A stretch of 42,925 nucleotides of DNA from Pseudomonadota bacterium (GCA_023389055.1 JAEWFA010000018.1:1-42925); one strand, 5' to 3'; shown: positions 33,366-42,506, counted from the stretch's first letter. Notes: a model not told the origin generated them from the sequence alone. Program-made: numbers and translations.

Positions 33366-34658
33366 TCAGCCGTACAGCGATGGGTCGGGGTCGGTCTGCT
33401 CGAGTTCGATCGCCGCGGCGAGCAGCGCCAGGCGCGCGACGACGCCGTAGACGTAGAAGCGGTTCACCGCGTGCTCGAGCGACTCGCTGCCGTCGGGCAG
33501 GTTGCAGCTGGCCGCGAACGGCAGCGGCACGAAATGCATCCCCGGTGCATTCAGGTTCTCGTCGGGCCCGCGCTGCGTATGAACGCGGTAGAAGCCCCCG
33601 ACGACGTATCGGTCGATCGTGTAGACGACCGGCTCGGCCACTCCGCCGTCGACGGTCTCGACGGTGCGAACGCCTTCCTGGACGACCACCTCGTCGACGG
33701 CGCGACCGTTCGCGCCCGAAGCCATTGCCTCGCGCTCGTCGGGGCCTGCGCGCCGCACCTGCGCGGCATCGCGCACGGCGGTCACGCCGATGCCGCAGGT
33801 TCCGGCGTTGGCCTTCACGACGGCGAAAGCCTGCTCGTCGATGTCGTGCTCGCGGTAGCGCGCGCGCGCCTGCCGAAGGACCCGATCGACGGCGCCCGCG
33901 ACGCGATCCACGCCGGCGCCGCTGCGGAAGTCGACGTCGCTGCACTCGACGAAGCTCGTCGTGATCAGCCACGGGTCGATCTCGAACTGCCTGGCGAAGC
34001 GCCGCGCCACGTCGGCGTAGGCGGCGAAATGCCGCGACTTGCGCCGCAGCGCCCAGCCGGCGTGCAACGGCGGCAGCAGTACCTGCTCGTGCACATCCGC
34101 GAGCACTGCGGGCAGGCCCGACGAGAGATCGTCGTTGAGCAGGATCGAGCAGGGATCGAAGTCGGCGAGTCCGACGCGCAGGCCGCGGCGCACCAGCGGC
34201 TCGACGAGCAGCGTCCCGCCGTTTCCGGTGTCGACTTGCAGCGGCGCAGTGAGCGAAGGGTCGACGCTGCCGTAGCGCACGCGCAATCCGGTCTGCCGAA
34301 GGATCGTCGACAGGCGCAGCACGTTGCGCAGGTAGCGCGCGTCACGACGGCGCGCGTCGGGGATCAGCAACAGGTTGCGGGCGTCGGGGCAGTATTTCTC
34401 GATCGCCGCCATTGCCGCCTGGACGGCCAGCGGCAGCGTGTTCTCCGCAAGGTTCTCGAAACCGGACGGAAACAGGTTCGTGTCGACCGGGGCGATCTTG
34501 AATCCGGCGTTGCGCAGGTCGATCGACGCGTAGAACGGCGGAGTGTGGTCCTGCCATTCGAGACGGAACCAGCGTTCGATGCGAGCGCTCGCGTCGAGCA
34601 GATGCCGCTCGAAGTCCTGAAGCGGCGCGGAGATCGCCTGGGCGAAATCGGGAAGCAT
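33366..34658 (-). CDS. gshA: glutamate-cysteine ligase (betaproteobacterial type)
   Basis: The 430-residue protein belongs to the gshA class found beside gshB in Betaproteobacteria and acidithiobacilli, which is unrelated in length and layout to E. coli GshA (518 residues). Recognisable stretches are YASIDLRNAGFKIAPVDTNLFPSGFENL and LLLIPDARRRDARYL. Others are ILLNDDLSSGLP, VVKANAGTCGIGV and YTIDRYVVGGFYRVH. It makes gamma-glutamylcysteine, the first glutathione step. The ATG at 34658 lacks a strong ribosome site but starts the conserved region. It is the first gene of the gsh-pts operon, 75 bases after the synthase gene. Confidence 0.93.
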   Translation of the reverse strand: MLPDFAQAISAPLQDFERHLLDASARIERWFRLEWQDHTPPFYASIDLRNAGFKIAPVDTNLFPSGFENLAENTLPLAVQAAMAAIEKYCPDARNLLLIPDARRRDARYLRNVLRLSTILRQTGLRVRYGSVDPSLTAPLQVDTGNGGTLLVEPLVRRGLRVGLADFDPCSILLNDDLSSGLPAVLADVHEQVLLPPLHAGWALRRKSRHFAAYADVARRFARQFEIDPWLITTSFVECSDVDFRSGAGVDRVAGAVDRVLRQARARYREHDIDEQAFAVVKANAGTCGIGVTAVRDAAQVRRAGPDEREAMASGANGRAVDEVVVQEGVRTVETVDGGVAEPVVYTIDRYVVGGFYRVHTQRGPDENLNAPGMHFVPLPFAASCNLPDGSESLEHAVNRFYVYGVVARLALLAAAIELEQTDPDPSLYG

Positions 34659-34733
34659 GGACGAAGACGGTGCGTGCCGCGCAAGAGGCGGCCACGCACC
34701 GATTGTAGCTTCGGGCTCGGCGCGCCGACGCCT

Positions 34734-37487
34734 TCAGTGCGCCTCGCCGGTCGACGCCCCGAGCGCGACGCCCGCAACCGGCAGCGCCGGCAACGGCGCG
34801 CCGGCCGCCACGCGCGCGACGACATCCGCCGCCGGGCGCTCGTCGGCAGCGAGCACCTCGGCCTGCTCCCGGGCGGGGACGCGCGACAACGCGTTGCAGG
34901 TGAGCGCAGCGGCGTAGGGCAGCGATTGCAGCAGAAGGATCGTCGTCCACATCGTCGCCTCCAATTGGCGACCGGGCTGCGTGAGCAGCACGCCGAGCGC
35001 GCAGGCAACGAGTCCGGCGAAGAGGAAAGCTTCCTCGCGCACCGGCAGCGCGGGCCGGGCCGCACCCGCCTTCGCGTCCTTGCCGGTCGCTTTTCGCGTG
35101 ATCTCGAACACCGCGCGACGAAACGCCAGCCCGCTGAAGATGCCGCGCGCGATCGCATGCGACAGCGCCATGCCGGCGAGCGCCGAACCCAGGATGTCGG
35201 AGGCCGAGCAGCGCACGCGTCGCGCGTAGAGCAGCGGCCCGAACAGCACCTTGACGACGAAGAAGACGAACAGCGGCATCATGAACAGCGCGATCGGCAG
35301 GCTGAACCACTTCGGCGCGGCCAGCACGCCCACCGTCCAGAACATCGCGGCGAAGGCGAACACCAGGTGCAGCGCATCGCCCAGCCACGACAGCCAGCCG
35401 GTGAGGAAGTGATAGCGCTGCCCGGCGCTCAGGCCGTCGCCCGAAACGAGCGCGCCCCAATGGCCCTTGAGGATCTGCATCGCCCCCTGCGCCCAACGGC
35501 GACGCTGCTTGCGGAAAGAGCCGAAGTCCTCGGGCGTGAGCCCCTGGCCCATCACCTCGTCGACGTAGACGGTGGAATAGCCGGCCTGCATCAGGCGCAG
35601 CCCCAGTTCGGCGTCCTCGCAGATCGTCCACTCCGCCCAGCGGCCGTGCTCGCGCAGCGCCTGCGCGCGGATCAGCGTCATCGTTCCGTGCTGGATGATC
35701 GCGTCGCGCTCGTTGCGGTGATGCATGCCGATGCGGAAGAAGCCGTCGTACTCGTAGTTCATCATCCGGCGCAGCGGCTGGCGCTGCCAGTCGCGGTGCG
35801 CCTGCGGCGCCTGCACGACGGCGACCTTCGCATCGTCGAAATGCCCGACGAGCGAGCGCAGCCAATCACGACGCACGACGTAGTCGGCATCCACGACGCC
35901 CACCACCTCGGCCGCCGGATCGGTCTGCTCGAGTCCGAAATTCAGTGCGCCCGCCTTGAAGCCAGGCCAGCTGGGCAGGTGGAAGAAGCGGAACCGCTCG
36001 CCCAGGCGCTCGACGTGCCTCTGCACGGGCTTCCACAGCGCCTCGTCCTTCGTGTTGTTGTCGATGACGAGCACTTCGTAGTTCGAGTAATCGAGGCGCG
36101 CGAGGCTGTCGAGCGTGGCGATCACCATCTCGGGCGGCTCGTTGCAGCAGGCCAGGTGCAGCGAGACGCGAGGCTGCGGCGCTTCGGCGGGCAGCGGGCG
36201 CGGCTCGAAGCCTCGGCGCAGGTTGCCGGGCCAGTACATCTCGACGAACTCGAAGCCGTTGGCGAGCAGGATCGCGACCATCGCGCCCAGCGACGGCAGC
36301 AGCAGCGCGAGCGCCGCCCAGTCGGTGGGGCGCAGGTAGTAGTCGAACGGCAGCGCGACGAGCCACACGGCGAGCGAAGCCACTGCCTGGATCATCGTCG
36401 CGAACGCGATGCGACTGGCCAGGCGCAAGCGCGCGAAGGCGGCGAAGAACCACAGGATCGGGCCGAGCGCGAGCAGCGACGCGGCAAGCGCCTTGTCGCC
36501 CCAGTGCGGGTCGTCCTCGATCGGGCCGGTCATCGCGAACTTGGGCGTTCGATCGGCGTCGAAGACGCCCCAGTACGCGCCGACGCGGCCCTCGTTGACG
36601 CTCTTCCAGGGCTGGTCGACCGCTTCCATCAGGTAGTAGTCGATCGAGTTCGCGCGCGCGTAGGTGACGAAGTCGCGGATGAAGCGCGCCTGCATCGCCG
36701 GCGTAGCGCGAGCGTCCTCGAAACGGTCGCCGCGGCTCGGCCAACCGATCTCGCCGACGACGACCTGCTTGTCGGGAAAGCGCCGACGCAGTTGGTCCAG
36801 GCGCTGCATCGCGTGATCCAACGCCGCCTCTTCGGGCACCCCCTCCCAATACGGCAGCAGGTGCACGGTGATGAAGTCGACCTGCCGGGCAAGCTCCGGG
36901 TGCGCGAACCAGACGTGCCACGGCTCGGCGGTCGAGACGGGTACGTGGGTCGCCTTGCGCATCTCCTTCAGGTAGGCGATCAGCTCCTGCACGGTGAGGT
37001 CCTCGCGCAGCAGCGACTCGTTGCCGACGATGATCCGCTCGATGCTCGAGCGCTCGAAGACCGCGTGCTTCACAGCCTCCATCTCGCGACGATTGTTCAA
37101 CGAGCGGCGGTCGAGCCACACGCCGGCGGTGAGCTTCAGGCCGTGACGCTCCGCGAGCATCGGCAGCTGCGGGATCTCGCTGGAGCTATACGTGCGGATG
37201 CGCCGCGTGTGGTCGGCGAGCATCGCGAGATCGGCATCGACCGCCTCGACGCTGGGGTAGCGCCGTTGCGTCGGGTCGTCCCAGCGCTGGAACGCGTTGT
37301 ACGCCATGCCGGTGATGCGCCCGTGGAAATCAGGCGCTTCGATCGACGGGTTGAGCAACTGCCAACCGGCGAAATTCGTTGCGACGATCGCGAGCGCGAG
37401 CAGCAGCGCCGGCGCCGATACCATGGAGGGAAGCCGACGGACAGCGGCGTACAGGCGCCGCGCCGGCGCGCGCAATTCGATCAGCAT
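34734..37487 (-). CDS. GH17-GT2 membrane beta-glucan synthase (NdvB-like)
   Basis: The 917-residue protein fuses two parts. An N-terminal membrane anchor is followed by a GH17-like barrel (about 50-350) with the Glu residues IVGNESLL (about 156) and GEIGWPSRG (about 245). A GT2 processive synthase domain follows, with VLVIDNNTKDE, VVDADYVV (about 532), TICEDAELG (about 622) and QRRRWAQGA (about 660), flanked by seven or more helices. Size and order match the ~102-kDa Bradyrhizobium NdvB family that makes beta-1,3-linked glucans. The start is uncertain: ATG 37487 or 37526, neither with a clear ribosome site. It diverges from a second GH17 membrane protein. Confidence 0.88.
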   Translation of the reverse strand: MLIELRAPARRLYAAVRRLPSMVSAPALLLALAIVATNFAGWQLLNPSIEAPDFHGRITGMAYNAFQRWDDPTQRRYPSVEAVDADLAMLADHTRRIRTYSSSEIPQLPMLAERHGLKLTAGVWLDRRSLNNRREMEAVKHAVFERSSIERIIVGNESLLREDLTVQELIAYLKEMRKATHVPVSTAEPWHVWFAHPELARQVDFITVHLLPYWEGVPEEAALDHAMQRLDQLRRRFPDKQVVVGEIGWPSRGDRFEDARATPAMQARFIRDFVTYARANSIDYYLMEAVDQPWKSVNEGRVGAYWGVFDADRTPKFAMTGPIEDDPHWGDKALAASLLALGPILWFFAAFARLRLASRIAFATMIQAVASLAVWLVALPFDYYLRPTDWAALALLLPSLGAMVAILLANGFEFVEMYWPGNLRRGFEPRPLPAEAPQPRVSLHLACCNEPPEMVIATLDSLARLDYSNYEVLVIDNNTKDEALWKPVQRHVERLGERFRFFHLPSWPGFKAGALNFGLEQTDPAAEVVGVVDADYVVRRDWLRSLVGHFDDAKVAVVQAPQAHRDWQRQPLRRMMNYEYDGFFRIGMHHRNERDAIIQHGTMTLIRAQALREHGRWAEWTICEDAELGLRLMQAGYSTVYVDEVMGQGLTPEDFGSFRKQRRRWAQGAMQILKGHWGALVSGDGLSAGQRYHFLTGWLSWLGDALHLVFAFAAMFWTVGVLAAPKWFSLPIALFMMPLFVFFVVKVLFGPLLYARRVRCSASDILGSALAGMALSHAIARGIFSGLAFRRAVFEITRKATGKDAKAGAARPALPVREEAFLFAGLVACALGVLLTQPGRQLEATMWTTILLLQSLPYAAALTCNALSRVPAREQAEVLAADERPAADVVARVAAGAPLPALPVAGVALGASTGEAH

Positions 37488-37597
37488 CGACGGTGCAAGA
37501 AGAGGATGGACACGGGGGGCGAACATTACCGAGTTTCCCGCCAGACCACGGGAAAACCCGGTCTTGTCCGTGTTGTGCAACGGGCATAGCAACCTCG

Positions 37598-39289
37598 ATG
37601 CCCCGTACTCCCCCCCTCGCCTCCGCCCCTTCGCCGCGTGCGCGAGAACTGCTCGTGCTCGTGGCCTTCGCCGCGGCGCTGATCGCGTGGTGGATCGGTC
37701 GCGGCATCGAACGGCCGGTCGCCGATCCGGGGGCAGAGCGCGTCGGCTGCGTCTCGTACGCACCGTTCCATCAGCCCGGCGAGACGCCCTTCGATCGGTC
37801 GAACCGGGTGTCGCCCGAGCGCATCCGCGCCGATTTCCGGCGGCTGTCGTCGATCACCGGGTGTGTCCGAACGTATTCCATCGACCAGGGGCTCGACCAG
37901 GTTCCTGCGGTGGCGGACGAGCTCGGCCTGCAGGTGCTGCTCGGCGTATGGCTCGGCCGCGACCGCGAGCGCAACGAAGTGGAGTTGCAGCGAGCGCTCG
38001 CACTCGCGAAGAGCCACGCCGGAACAGTGAAATCGCTCATCGTCGGCAACGAGGTGCTGCTGCGCGGCGAGCTCGCGGAGAGCGAGCTGATCGCGCTCAC
38101 CGGGCGCGCGAAGCGCGAGCTCGACGTGCCGGTGACCTACGCCGATGTCTGGGAGTTCTGGCTGCGTCACCCCCGGCTCGCCGAATCGGTCGACTTCGTG
38201 ACCGTGCACGTGCTCCCGTACTGGGAGGACGAACCGGTGCCGGTGGAGGACGCGGTCGAACACGTGCTCGCCGTGCATCGGCAAGTGCAGCTCGCGTTTC
38301 CCGGGCGCGAGATCCTGATCGGCGAGACCGGCTGGCCGCGCGCCGGGCGCCAGCGTCACGGCGCGGTGCCCGGCCGCGTCGAGCAGGCGCGTTTCGCGCG
38401 CGGCTTCGTGAGCGCCGCAGCCGAGCAGGGCCTGCGCTACAACCTGATCGAGGCCTTCGACCAGCCGTGGAAGCGCCGGCTCGAGGGCGCGATGGGCGGC
38501 TACTGGGGCCTGTTCACCAGCGACGGCGAGCGGGCGTTCCCGTGGCGCGGCGCGGTGCGTCCCGATCCGCGTTGGCGCCAGGGCCTGCTCGGTGCGGCGG
38601 CCGGCGCGAGCGCGTTCGGCCTTCTCGCCGGCTGGGGCTTGCGCAGGCACCGCGAGGCGCGTCGGGAGGCCGGCGCACGCAGCGTTCTCGCACAAGCACT
38701 GGCCGGCTGCGCCGCCGGCGCGCTGCTGGTCGAGCAATGGCGTCATGCGGTGCAGTGGAACCAGGGCTGGACGCACGACCTGCCGGCGATCGTCGGCGCA
38801 TCGGCAACACTTGCCTATGCGTGGCTCGCGACGAGGCAGCTGTCGCAGCCGCAGCAGCGGCTGCCGATTCCGGGCGTATTCGAGGTACTCCACGCCCGGA
38901 AGGGCGAGGGCGGGTCGGCACGCGCGCTCGGCTTGCTGCGCTTCGGGTGGCTGTTCGCGGCGGCGATGAGCGTCGTGCTGCTCGTCTTCGACGCGCGCTA
39001 CCGGGGCTTTCCGTGGGCGAGCTTCGCGATGCCGGTGGTGATGCAGGGGTTGCTCGCGCTACGCGGCGGACGGCTCGCGTGCGAAGCGCGCGAGGAGCGC
39101 GCGCTATGCATGGTCGTGCTGATCGCGAGCGCGCTGGCGCTCACGCAGGAGACGCTCGCCAACGCTCAGGCGGTCGTGTTCCTCGGCGGGCTCGCGCTGT
39201 TCGCGCTGTCGTGCACCGGCGCGCCGCGCTCGCGCACGAGCACGAGCATCCCCAGCAGCGCGCCGAACGCCGAAGGCGCGAACGAATAG
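37598..39289 (+). CDS. GH17-domain membrane protein (NdvC-like)
   Basis: The 563-residue protein has one N-terminal membrane helix and a GH17-like domain (about 45-330) with catalytic-position glutamates IVGNEVLL (about 150) and GETGWPRAG (about 242). At least six C-terminal helices follow. It lacks a GT2 domain. Size and layout match the ~62-kDa Bradyrhizobium NdvC, thought to add beta-1,6 linkages by transglycosylation to the NdvB product. It is divergent from the NdvB-like gene with about 110 bases between starts. The ATG at 37598 is supported by the signal-like N-terminus; the ribosome site is weak. Its last 124 bases overlap the convergent small membrane protein gene. Confidence 0.85.
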   Translation: MPRTPPLASAPSPRARELLVLVAFAAALIAWWIGRGIERPVADPGAERVGCVSYAPFHQPGETPFDRSNRVSPERIRADFRRLSSITGCVRTYSIDQGLDQVPAVADELGLQVLLGVWLGRDRERNEVELQRALALAKSHAGTVKSLIVGNEVLLRGELAESELIALTGRAKRELDVPVTYADVWEFWLRHPRLAESVDFVTVHVLPYWEDEPVPVEDAVEHVLAVHRQVQLAFPGREILIGETGWPRAGRQRHGAVPGRVEQARFARGFVSAAAEQGLRYNLIEAFDQPWKRRLEGAMGGYWGLFTSDGERAFPWRGAVRPDPRWRQGLLGAAAGASAFGLLAGWGLRRHREARREAGARSVLAQALAGCAAGALLVEQWRHAVQWNQGWTHDLPAIVGASATLAYAWLATRQLSQPQQRLPIPGVFEVLHARKGEGGSARALGLLRFGWLFAAAMSVVLLVFDARYRGFPWASFAMPVVMQGLLALRGGRLACEAREERALCMVVLIASALALTQETLANAQAVVFLGGLALFALSCTGAPRSRTSTSIPSSAPNAEGANE

Positions 39290-39621
39290 AGGACGAGCCC
39301 GGCGCCGCCCAGCGCGAGCGCGGCCTGCGCGAGCAGGCGAGCGCGCAGCACGGTTGAAGCGAGCCCGGCCGCGAGCGCGGCCCAGCCGATCCCCTGCGTC
39401 GTGAAGCCGAGGATCACCAGCGTGCGCAGCGCGCAGGCGCCGGCCCACGGCGCGGGATCGCAGAGGTGCGCGACGGGTGCCGGCTCGACGACCAGGTGAC
39501 GCACCAGCAACGCGATCGCCACGCCGATGCCGAACGGCGCTGCCCGCCGCAGCACGGCGGGCAGCGCGCGGACGACGGGAAGGGCGGCAAGCGACTCGGG
39601 TGCGGGCAGCCGGGGAAGCAC
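39166..39621 (-). CDS. small membrane protein downstream of amt
   Basis: I do not recognise this 151-residue protein. It has four hydrophobic stretches (AAPFGIGVAIALLVRHLVV, LRTLVILGFTTQGIGWAALAAGL, LLAQAALALGGAGLVLYSF, FGALLGMLVLV) and a polar C-terminus. The GTG start at 39621 directly abuts the amt stop (TGAGTG), so translation by reinitiation is likely. Its 3' end overlaps the NdvC-like gene by 124 bases. A hypothetical gene between amt and gshA occurs in related genomes as I recall, but its function is unknown. Confidence 0.6.
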   Translation of the reverse strand: MLPRLPAPESLAALPVVRALPAVLRRAAPFGIGVAIALLVRHLVVEPAPVAHLCDPAPWAGACALRTLVILGFTTQGIGWAALAAGLASTVLRARLLAQAALALGGAGLVLYSFAPSAFGALLGMLVLVRERGAPVHDSANSASPPRNTTA

Positions 39622-41061
39622 TCAGCGATGATAGGCGGTCTCGCCGTGCGCGACGATGTCCAGCCCCTGGCGCTCCTCGTCCTCCGGCACGCGCAATCCG
39701 ATCGTGTGCTTGACCAGCTCGAAGCCGACGAAGGCGACGACGGCCGACCAGACGATCGTCAGCAGCACCGCCTGCAACTGCACCCACAGCTGCCCCGCGA
39801 TCGAATAGTCGGGTGACACCGCGTTCGCGACGTAGTCGTAAATGCCGACGCCGCCGAGCGCCGGCGCAGCGAACACGCCGGTGAGCAACGCACCGACGAT
39901 TCCGCCCACCGCGTGCACGCCGAACACGTCGAGCGCGTCGTCGACGTCGAGCCAGCGCTTCAGTCCGTTCACGCCCCACAGGCAGACGAGCCCGGCGACG
40001 AGACCGATGACGAGCCCGCCGACCGCACCGACGAAGCCGCAGGCCGGCGTGATCGCGACGAGCCCGGCCACCGCGCCGGAGGCGGCGCCGAGCATCGACG
40101 GCCGGCCCTTGAATCGCCACTCGCCGAAGGTCCACGACAACGTAGCGGCCGCGGTGGCGACGAGCGTGTTCGCGAACGCGAGTGCCGCACCGGCGTTCGC
40201 CTCGAGGTTCGAACCGGCGTTGAAGCCGAACCAGCCGACCCACAGCAGCGACGCGCCGATCATCGTCGAGACCAGCGAATGCGGCGCCATCGATTCACGT
40301 CCGTAGCCGATGCGCTTGCCGATCACCCAGGCGCCGACCAGCCCTGCGACGCCCGCGTTGATGTGCACGACGGTGCCGCCGGCGAAGTCGAGTGCGCCGC
40401 GCCGCCACAGGAAGCCGGCGCCGGAGCTCACCGCTTCGAGCGATGCCGCGTCGGTGATCGCGTCGGGTCCCGCCCAGTACCAGACGGCGTGCGCGATCGG
40501 CAGGTAGCAGAACGTGAACCAGAACGCCGAGAACGCGAGCACCGCGGAGAAGCGCGCCCGCTCGGCGAAGGCGCCGACGATCAGCGCGCAGGTGATCGCC
40601 GCGAAGGTTCCCTGGAACGCGACGAAGCTCAGCTCGGGCAGCACGACGCCCTTGGTGAAAGTGGCGGCAGTCGACGCGGGTCCGACGCCGACGAGGAACG
40701 CCTTCGAGAAGTTGCCGTAGAACGCGCCGTCGCCGCCGAAGGCGAGCGCGTAGCCGTAGATCGTCCAAAGCACGACGATCAGCGCGAAGACGACCAGCAC
40801 CTGCATCAGCACCGAAAGCATGTTCTTCGCGCGCACGAGTCCGCCATAGAAGAGCGCGAGCCCGGGAATCGTCATCATCACGACGAGCAGCGTCGCGACG
40901 GTGATCCAGGCGACGTCGCCCTTGGCGGGCTCCGGCGCGGCGAAGGCCGATGCGGCAGGCGCGAGCATCGCCACCGACGCGGCGATGCGGCGCGCGACAA
41001 ACGCGGCTCGTTCGACGCGCCGCAGCGATGCGGACGGGCGTTTCCCTCGGGGCACGGACAT
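39622..41061 (-). CDS. amt: ammonium transporter Amt
   Basis: The 479-residue protein has an N-terminal signal-like segment (to about 42, AFA-APEP) and 11 membrane helices. Typical motifs are IPGLALFYGGLVRAKNMLSVLMQ, the pore histidine regions (LPIAHAVWYW and DVFGVHAVGG), and DFAGGTVVHINAGVAGLV. It takes up ammonium and is gated by the PII protein encoded immediately upstream. AAGGAGAGG before the ATG at 41061 sets the start. It is the third gene of the torF-like/glnK/amt operon. Confidence 0.96.
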   Translation of the reverse strand: MSVPRGKRPSASLRRVERAAFVARRIAASVAMLAPAASAFAAPEPAKGDVAWITVATLLVVMMTIPGLALFYGGLVRAKNMLSVLMQVLVVFALIVVLWTIYGYALAFGGDGAFYGNFSKAFLVGVGPASTAATFTKGVVLPELSFVAFQGTFAAITCALIVGAFAERARFSAVLAFSAFWFTFCYLPIAHAVWYWAGPDAITDAASLEAVSSGAGFLWRRGALDFAGGTVVHINAGVAGLVGAWVIGKRIGYGRESMAPHSLVSTMIGASLLWVGWFGFNAGSNLEANAGAALAFANTLVATAAATLSWTFGEWRFKGRPSMLGAASGAVAGLVAITPACGFVGAVGGLVIGLVAGLVCLWGVNGLKRWLDVDDALDVFGVHAVGGIVGALLTGVFAAPALGGVGIYDYVANAVSPDYSIAGQLWVQLQAVLLTIVWSAVVAFVGFELVKHTIGLRVPEDEERQGLDIVAHGETAYHR

Positions 41062-41087
41062 TTCCTCTCCTTGGATTCGTGTCACGA

Positions 41088-41426
41088 TCACAGCGCGTCG
41101 TTTCCGGTTTCGCCGGTGCGGATGCGCACTACCTGCTCGAGGTCGTAGACGAAGATCTTCCCGTCGCCGATCTTGCCGGTGCGCGCCGACGCCTGGATCG
41201 CTTCGACGGCCTGGTCGACGAGCTCGTCGGGAATCGCCACGTCGATCTTCACCTTCGGCAGGAAGTCGATCACGTACTCGGCGCCGCGATACAGCTCGGT
41301 GTGTCCCTTCTGCCGGCCGAAACCCTTGACCTCGGCCACGGTGATGCCCTGCACGCCGATCGATGAGAGCGCTTCGCGCACCTCGTCGAGCTTGAAGGGC
41401 TTGAGTACTGCAGTGATCATCTTCAT
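41088..41426 (-). CDS. glnK: nitrogen regulatory protein PII (GlnK/GlnB)
   Basis: The 112-residue protein is a full PII signal protein. It has the T-loop with uridylylation site Tyr51 (TELYRGAEYVIDFLPK), the B-loop TGKIGDGKIF and the C-loop end RIRTGETGNDAL. It senses ATP, ADP and 2-oxoglutarate and blocks Amt. Its place next to amt favours the name GlnK over GlnB. It lies between the torF-like gene (21 bases upstream) and amt (26 bases downstream). Confidence 0.97.
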   Translation of the reverse strand: MKMITAVLKPFKLDEVREALSSIGVQGITVAEVKGFGRQKGHTELYRGAEYVIDFLPKVKIDVAIPDELVDQAVEAIQASARTGKIGDGKIFVYDLEQVVRIRTGETGNDAL

Positions 41427-41447
41427 CGTCGTCTCCCGCGGTTGCGC

Positions 41448-42242
41448 CTAGAACGACTTGCCCACCGTCAGCACGACGGTGGCGTCGCCGAGGTCCCGGT
41501 TGCGAGCGCTTCGGTAGCACTCGCCGATTCCTCCCTTCGCGTCGGTGTCGACGTACGAGAGGCTCCAGTCGAGCCCGGCCCACGCCTTGGCGAGGCCGAG
41601 CTTCCAGTCGGTGTAGCTGCAGTCGTCGGACGAGCGGATGCGGATGCCGTGCAGCGAACCCGACGCGATGCGCTGATGGCCGACGTGCGCGACGAGCGCG
41701 AAACCGCTGCCGACGTCGACGTTCGCCGCGAGGTCGAGATAGCCCGCCCCCTTGCTGTCGGGAACGCCGAACAGATCGGTCAGCGCATGCGAGTACTTCA
41801 GCGTGAGCATTCGCCAGCTGCCGGCCACGTAGACCTCGGTGGTGTGCGGCGAGACGAAGCCCGTCGGGTAGCTGCCGGGATACAGGTAGCGCAGCACGCC
41901 GACGTCGTAGCCGAAGTCGCCGCGCTTGCCGCGCCATCCGCCGTAGACATCCAGCTCGAGGCTGTTGCTCACATCGTCGTTGCTGTCGGCGAGCCAGCTC
42001 ACGTTCGAAGCCCAGGTGCCGAGATAGACGCCGCTGGAATGCGCGTAGTCGAAGCCGCCCTGCAGCGCCGGGTCGCCGTCGGTCTGCGCGATGCCGCGAT
42101 AGCGGTATTGGCTGGCCAGCGAGACGTTGGCGGCAAGCGAATGCGCCGACGTCGCATCGGTCGACGTCTGCGCCGCGCAGGGCACGGCGAAGAAGGGCAG
42201 AAGGGCCAGAGCCAGCAGCGGTACGGCGAGTGAGTCGCGCAT
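41448..42242 (-). CDS. TorF-family putative outer-membrane porin
   Basis: The 264-residue protein has a signal peptide (AVPLLALALLPFFAVPCAAQ, cleavage near residue 25) and alternating aromatic beta strands ending in the outer-membrane signature VVLTVGKSF. The N-terminal VSLASQYRYRGIAQTDGDPALQGGFDY is typical of TorF-like proteins. Two cysteines (in DDCSYT and GECYRS) probably form a disulfide. The operon position with glnK and amt suggests it lets nitrogen compounds through the outer membrane (inference). The ATG at 42242 has GGAG upstream and lies behind a sigma-54 promoter. Confidence 0.88.
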   Translation of the reverse strand: MRDSLAVPLLALALLPFFAVPCAAQTSTDATSAHSLAANVSLASQYRYRGIAQTDGDPALQGGFDYAHSSGVYLGTWASNVSWLADSNDDVSNSLELDVYGGWRGKRGDFGYDVGVLRYLYPGSYPTGFVSPHTTEVYVAGSWRMLTLKYSHALTDLFGVPDSKGAGYLDLAANVDVGSGFALVAHVGHQRIASGSLHGIRIRSSDDCSYTDWKLGLAKAWAGLDWSLSYVDTDAKGGIGECYRSARNRDLGDATVVLTVGKSF

Positions 42243-42277
42243 CGGGGTTCTCCGTGCAAGGGTTCCCCTGCACAGAG

Positions 42278-42292
42278 GCAGCTTTCGTGCCA
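42278..42292 (-). promoter_or_regulatory. sigma-54 promoter of the torF-like/glnK/amt operon
   Basis: On the minus strand TGGCACG (42292-42286), AAAG, CTGC (42281-42278) fits the -24/-12 consensus TGGCAC-N5-TTGC. The GG and GC are exactly 10 bases apart and only one base departs from the core. The ATG of the torF-like gene is about 36 bases from its end. The 264-base gap up to ubiK shows GC-rich palindromes (around 42325) but no convincing NtrC dyad. Confidence 0.75.
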
Positions 42293-42488
42293 CCGTGCGC
42301 GCCGCTCGCACGCGGTGCATCCGCGCGCATGCGCGAGCCCTTGCGTGCCCCGCAGCGATGCATCGAAGCGCGCTTCGCCGGGCTTCGTGCCCCACTCGGT
42401 GCTTTTCTTCGTGCGCCCGCGCCGCCGCGATCGTCCGTTCGCATCGGCCATCGGCAGCAGGGCGAAGCGCAGCGCGCCGAACACCCGG

Positions 42489-42497
42489 TGCTAGACT
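42489..42497 (+). promoter_or_regulatory. possible extended -10 element before ubiK
   Basis: TG-C-TAGACT (42489-42497) resembles an extended -10 and ends nine bases before the ATG, implying a very short or absent leader, as at dbpA. No -35 is evident. Confidence 0.35.
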
Positions 42498-42506
42498 GGT
42501 TCCACG

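Noticed and set aside
32358..37589. A 1743-codon open frame on the plus strand
   Set aside because: It is antisense to EIIA, gshB, gshA and the NdvB-like gene, is Arg/Asp/His/Val-rich low complexity and shows no domain. Long antisense frames are expected in GC-rich coding DNA.
42300..42345. NtrC binding sites upstream of the sigma-54 promoter
   Set aside because: GCAC/GTGC half-sites and GC palindromes occur, but their spacing does not match the NtrC dyad, so no operator is claimed.
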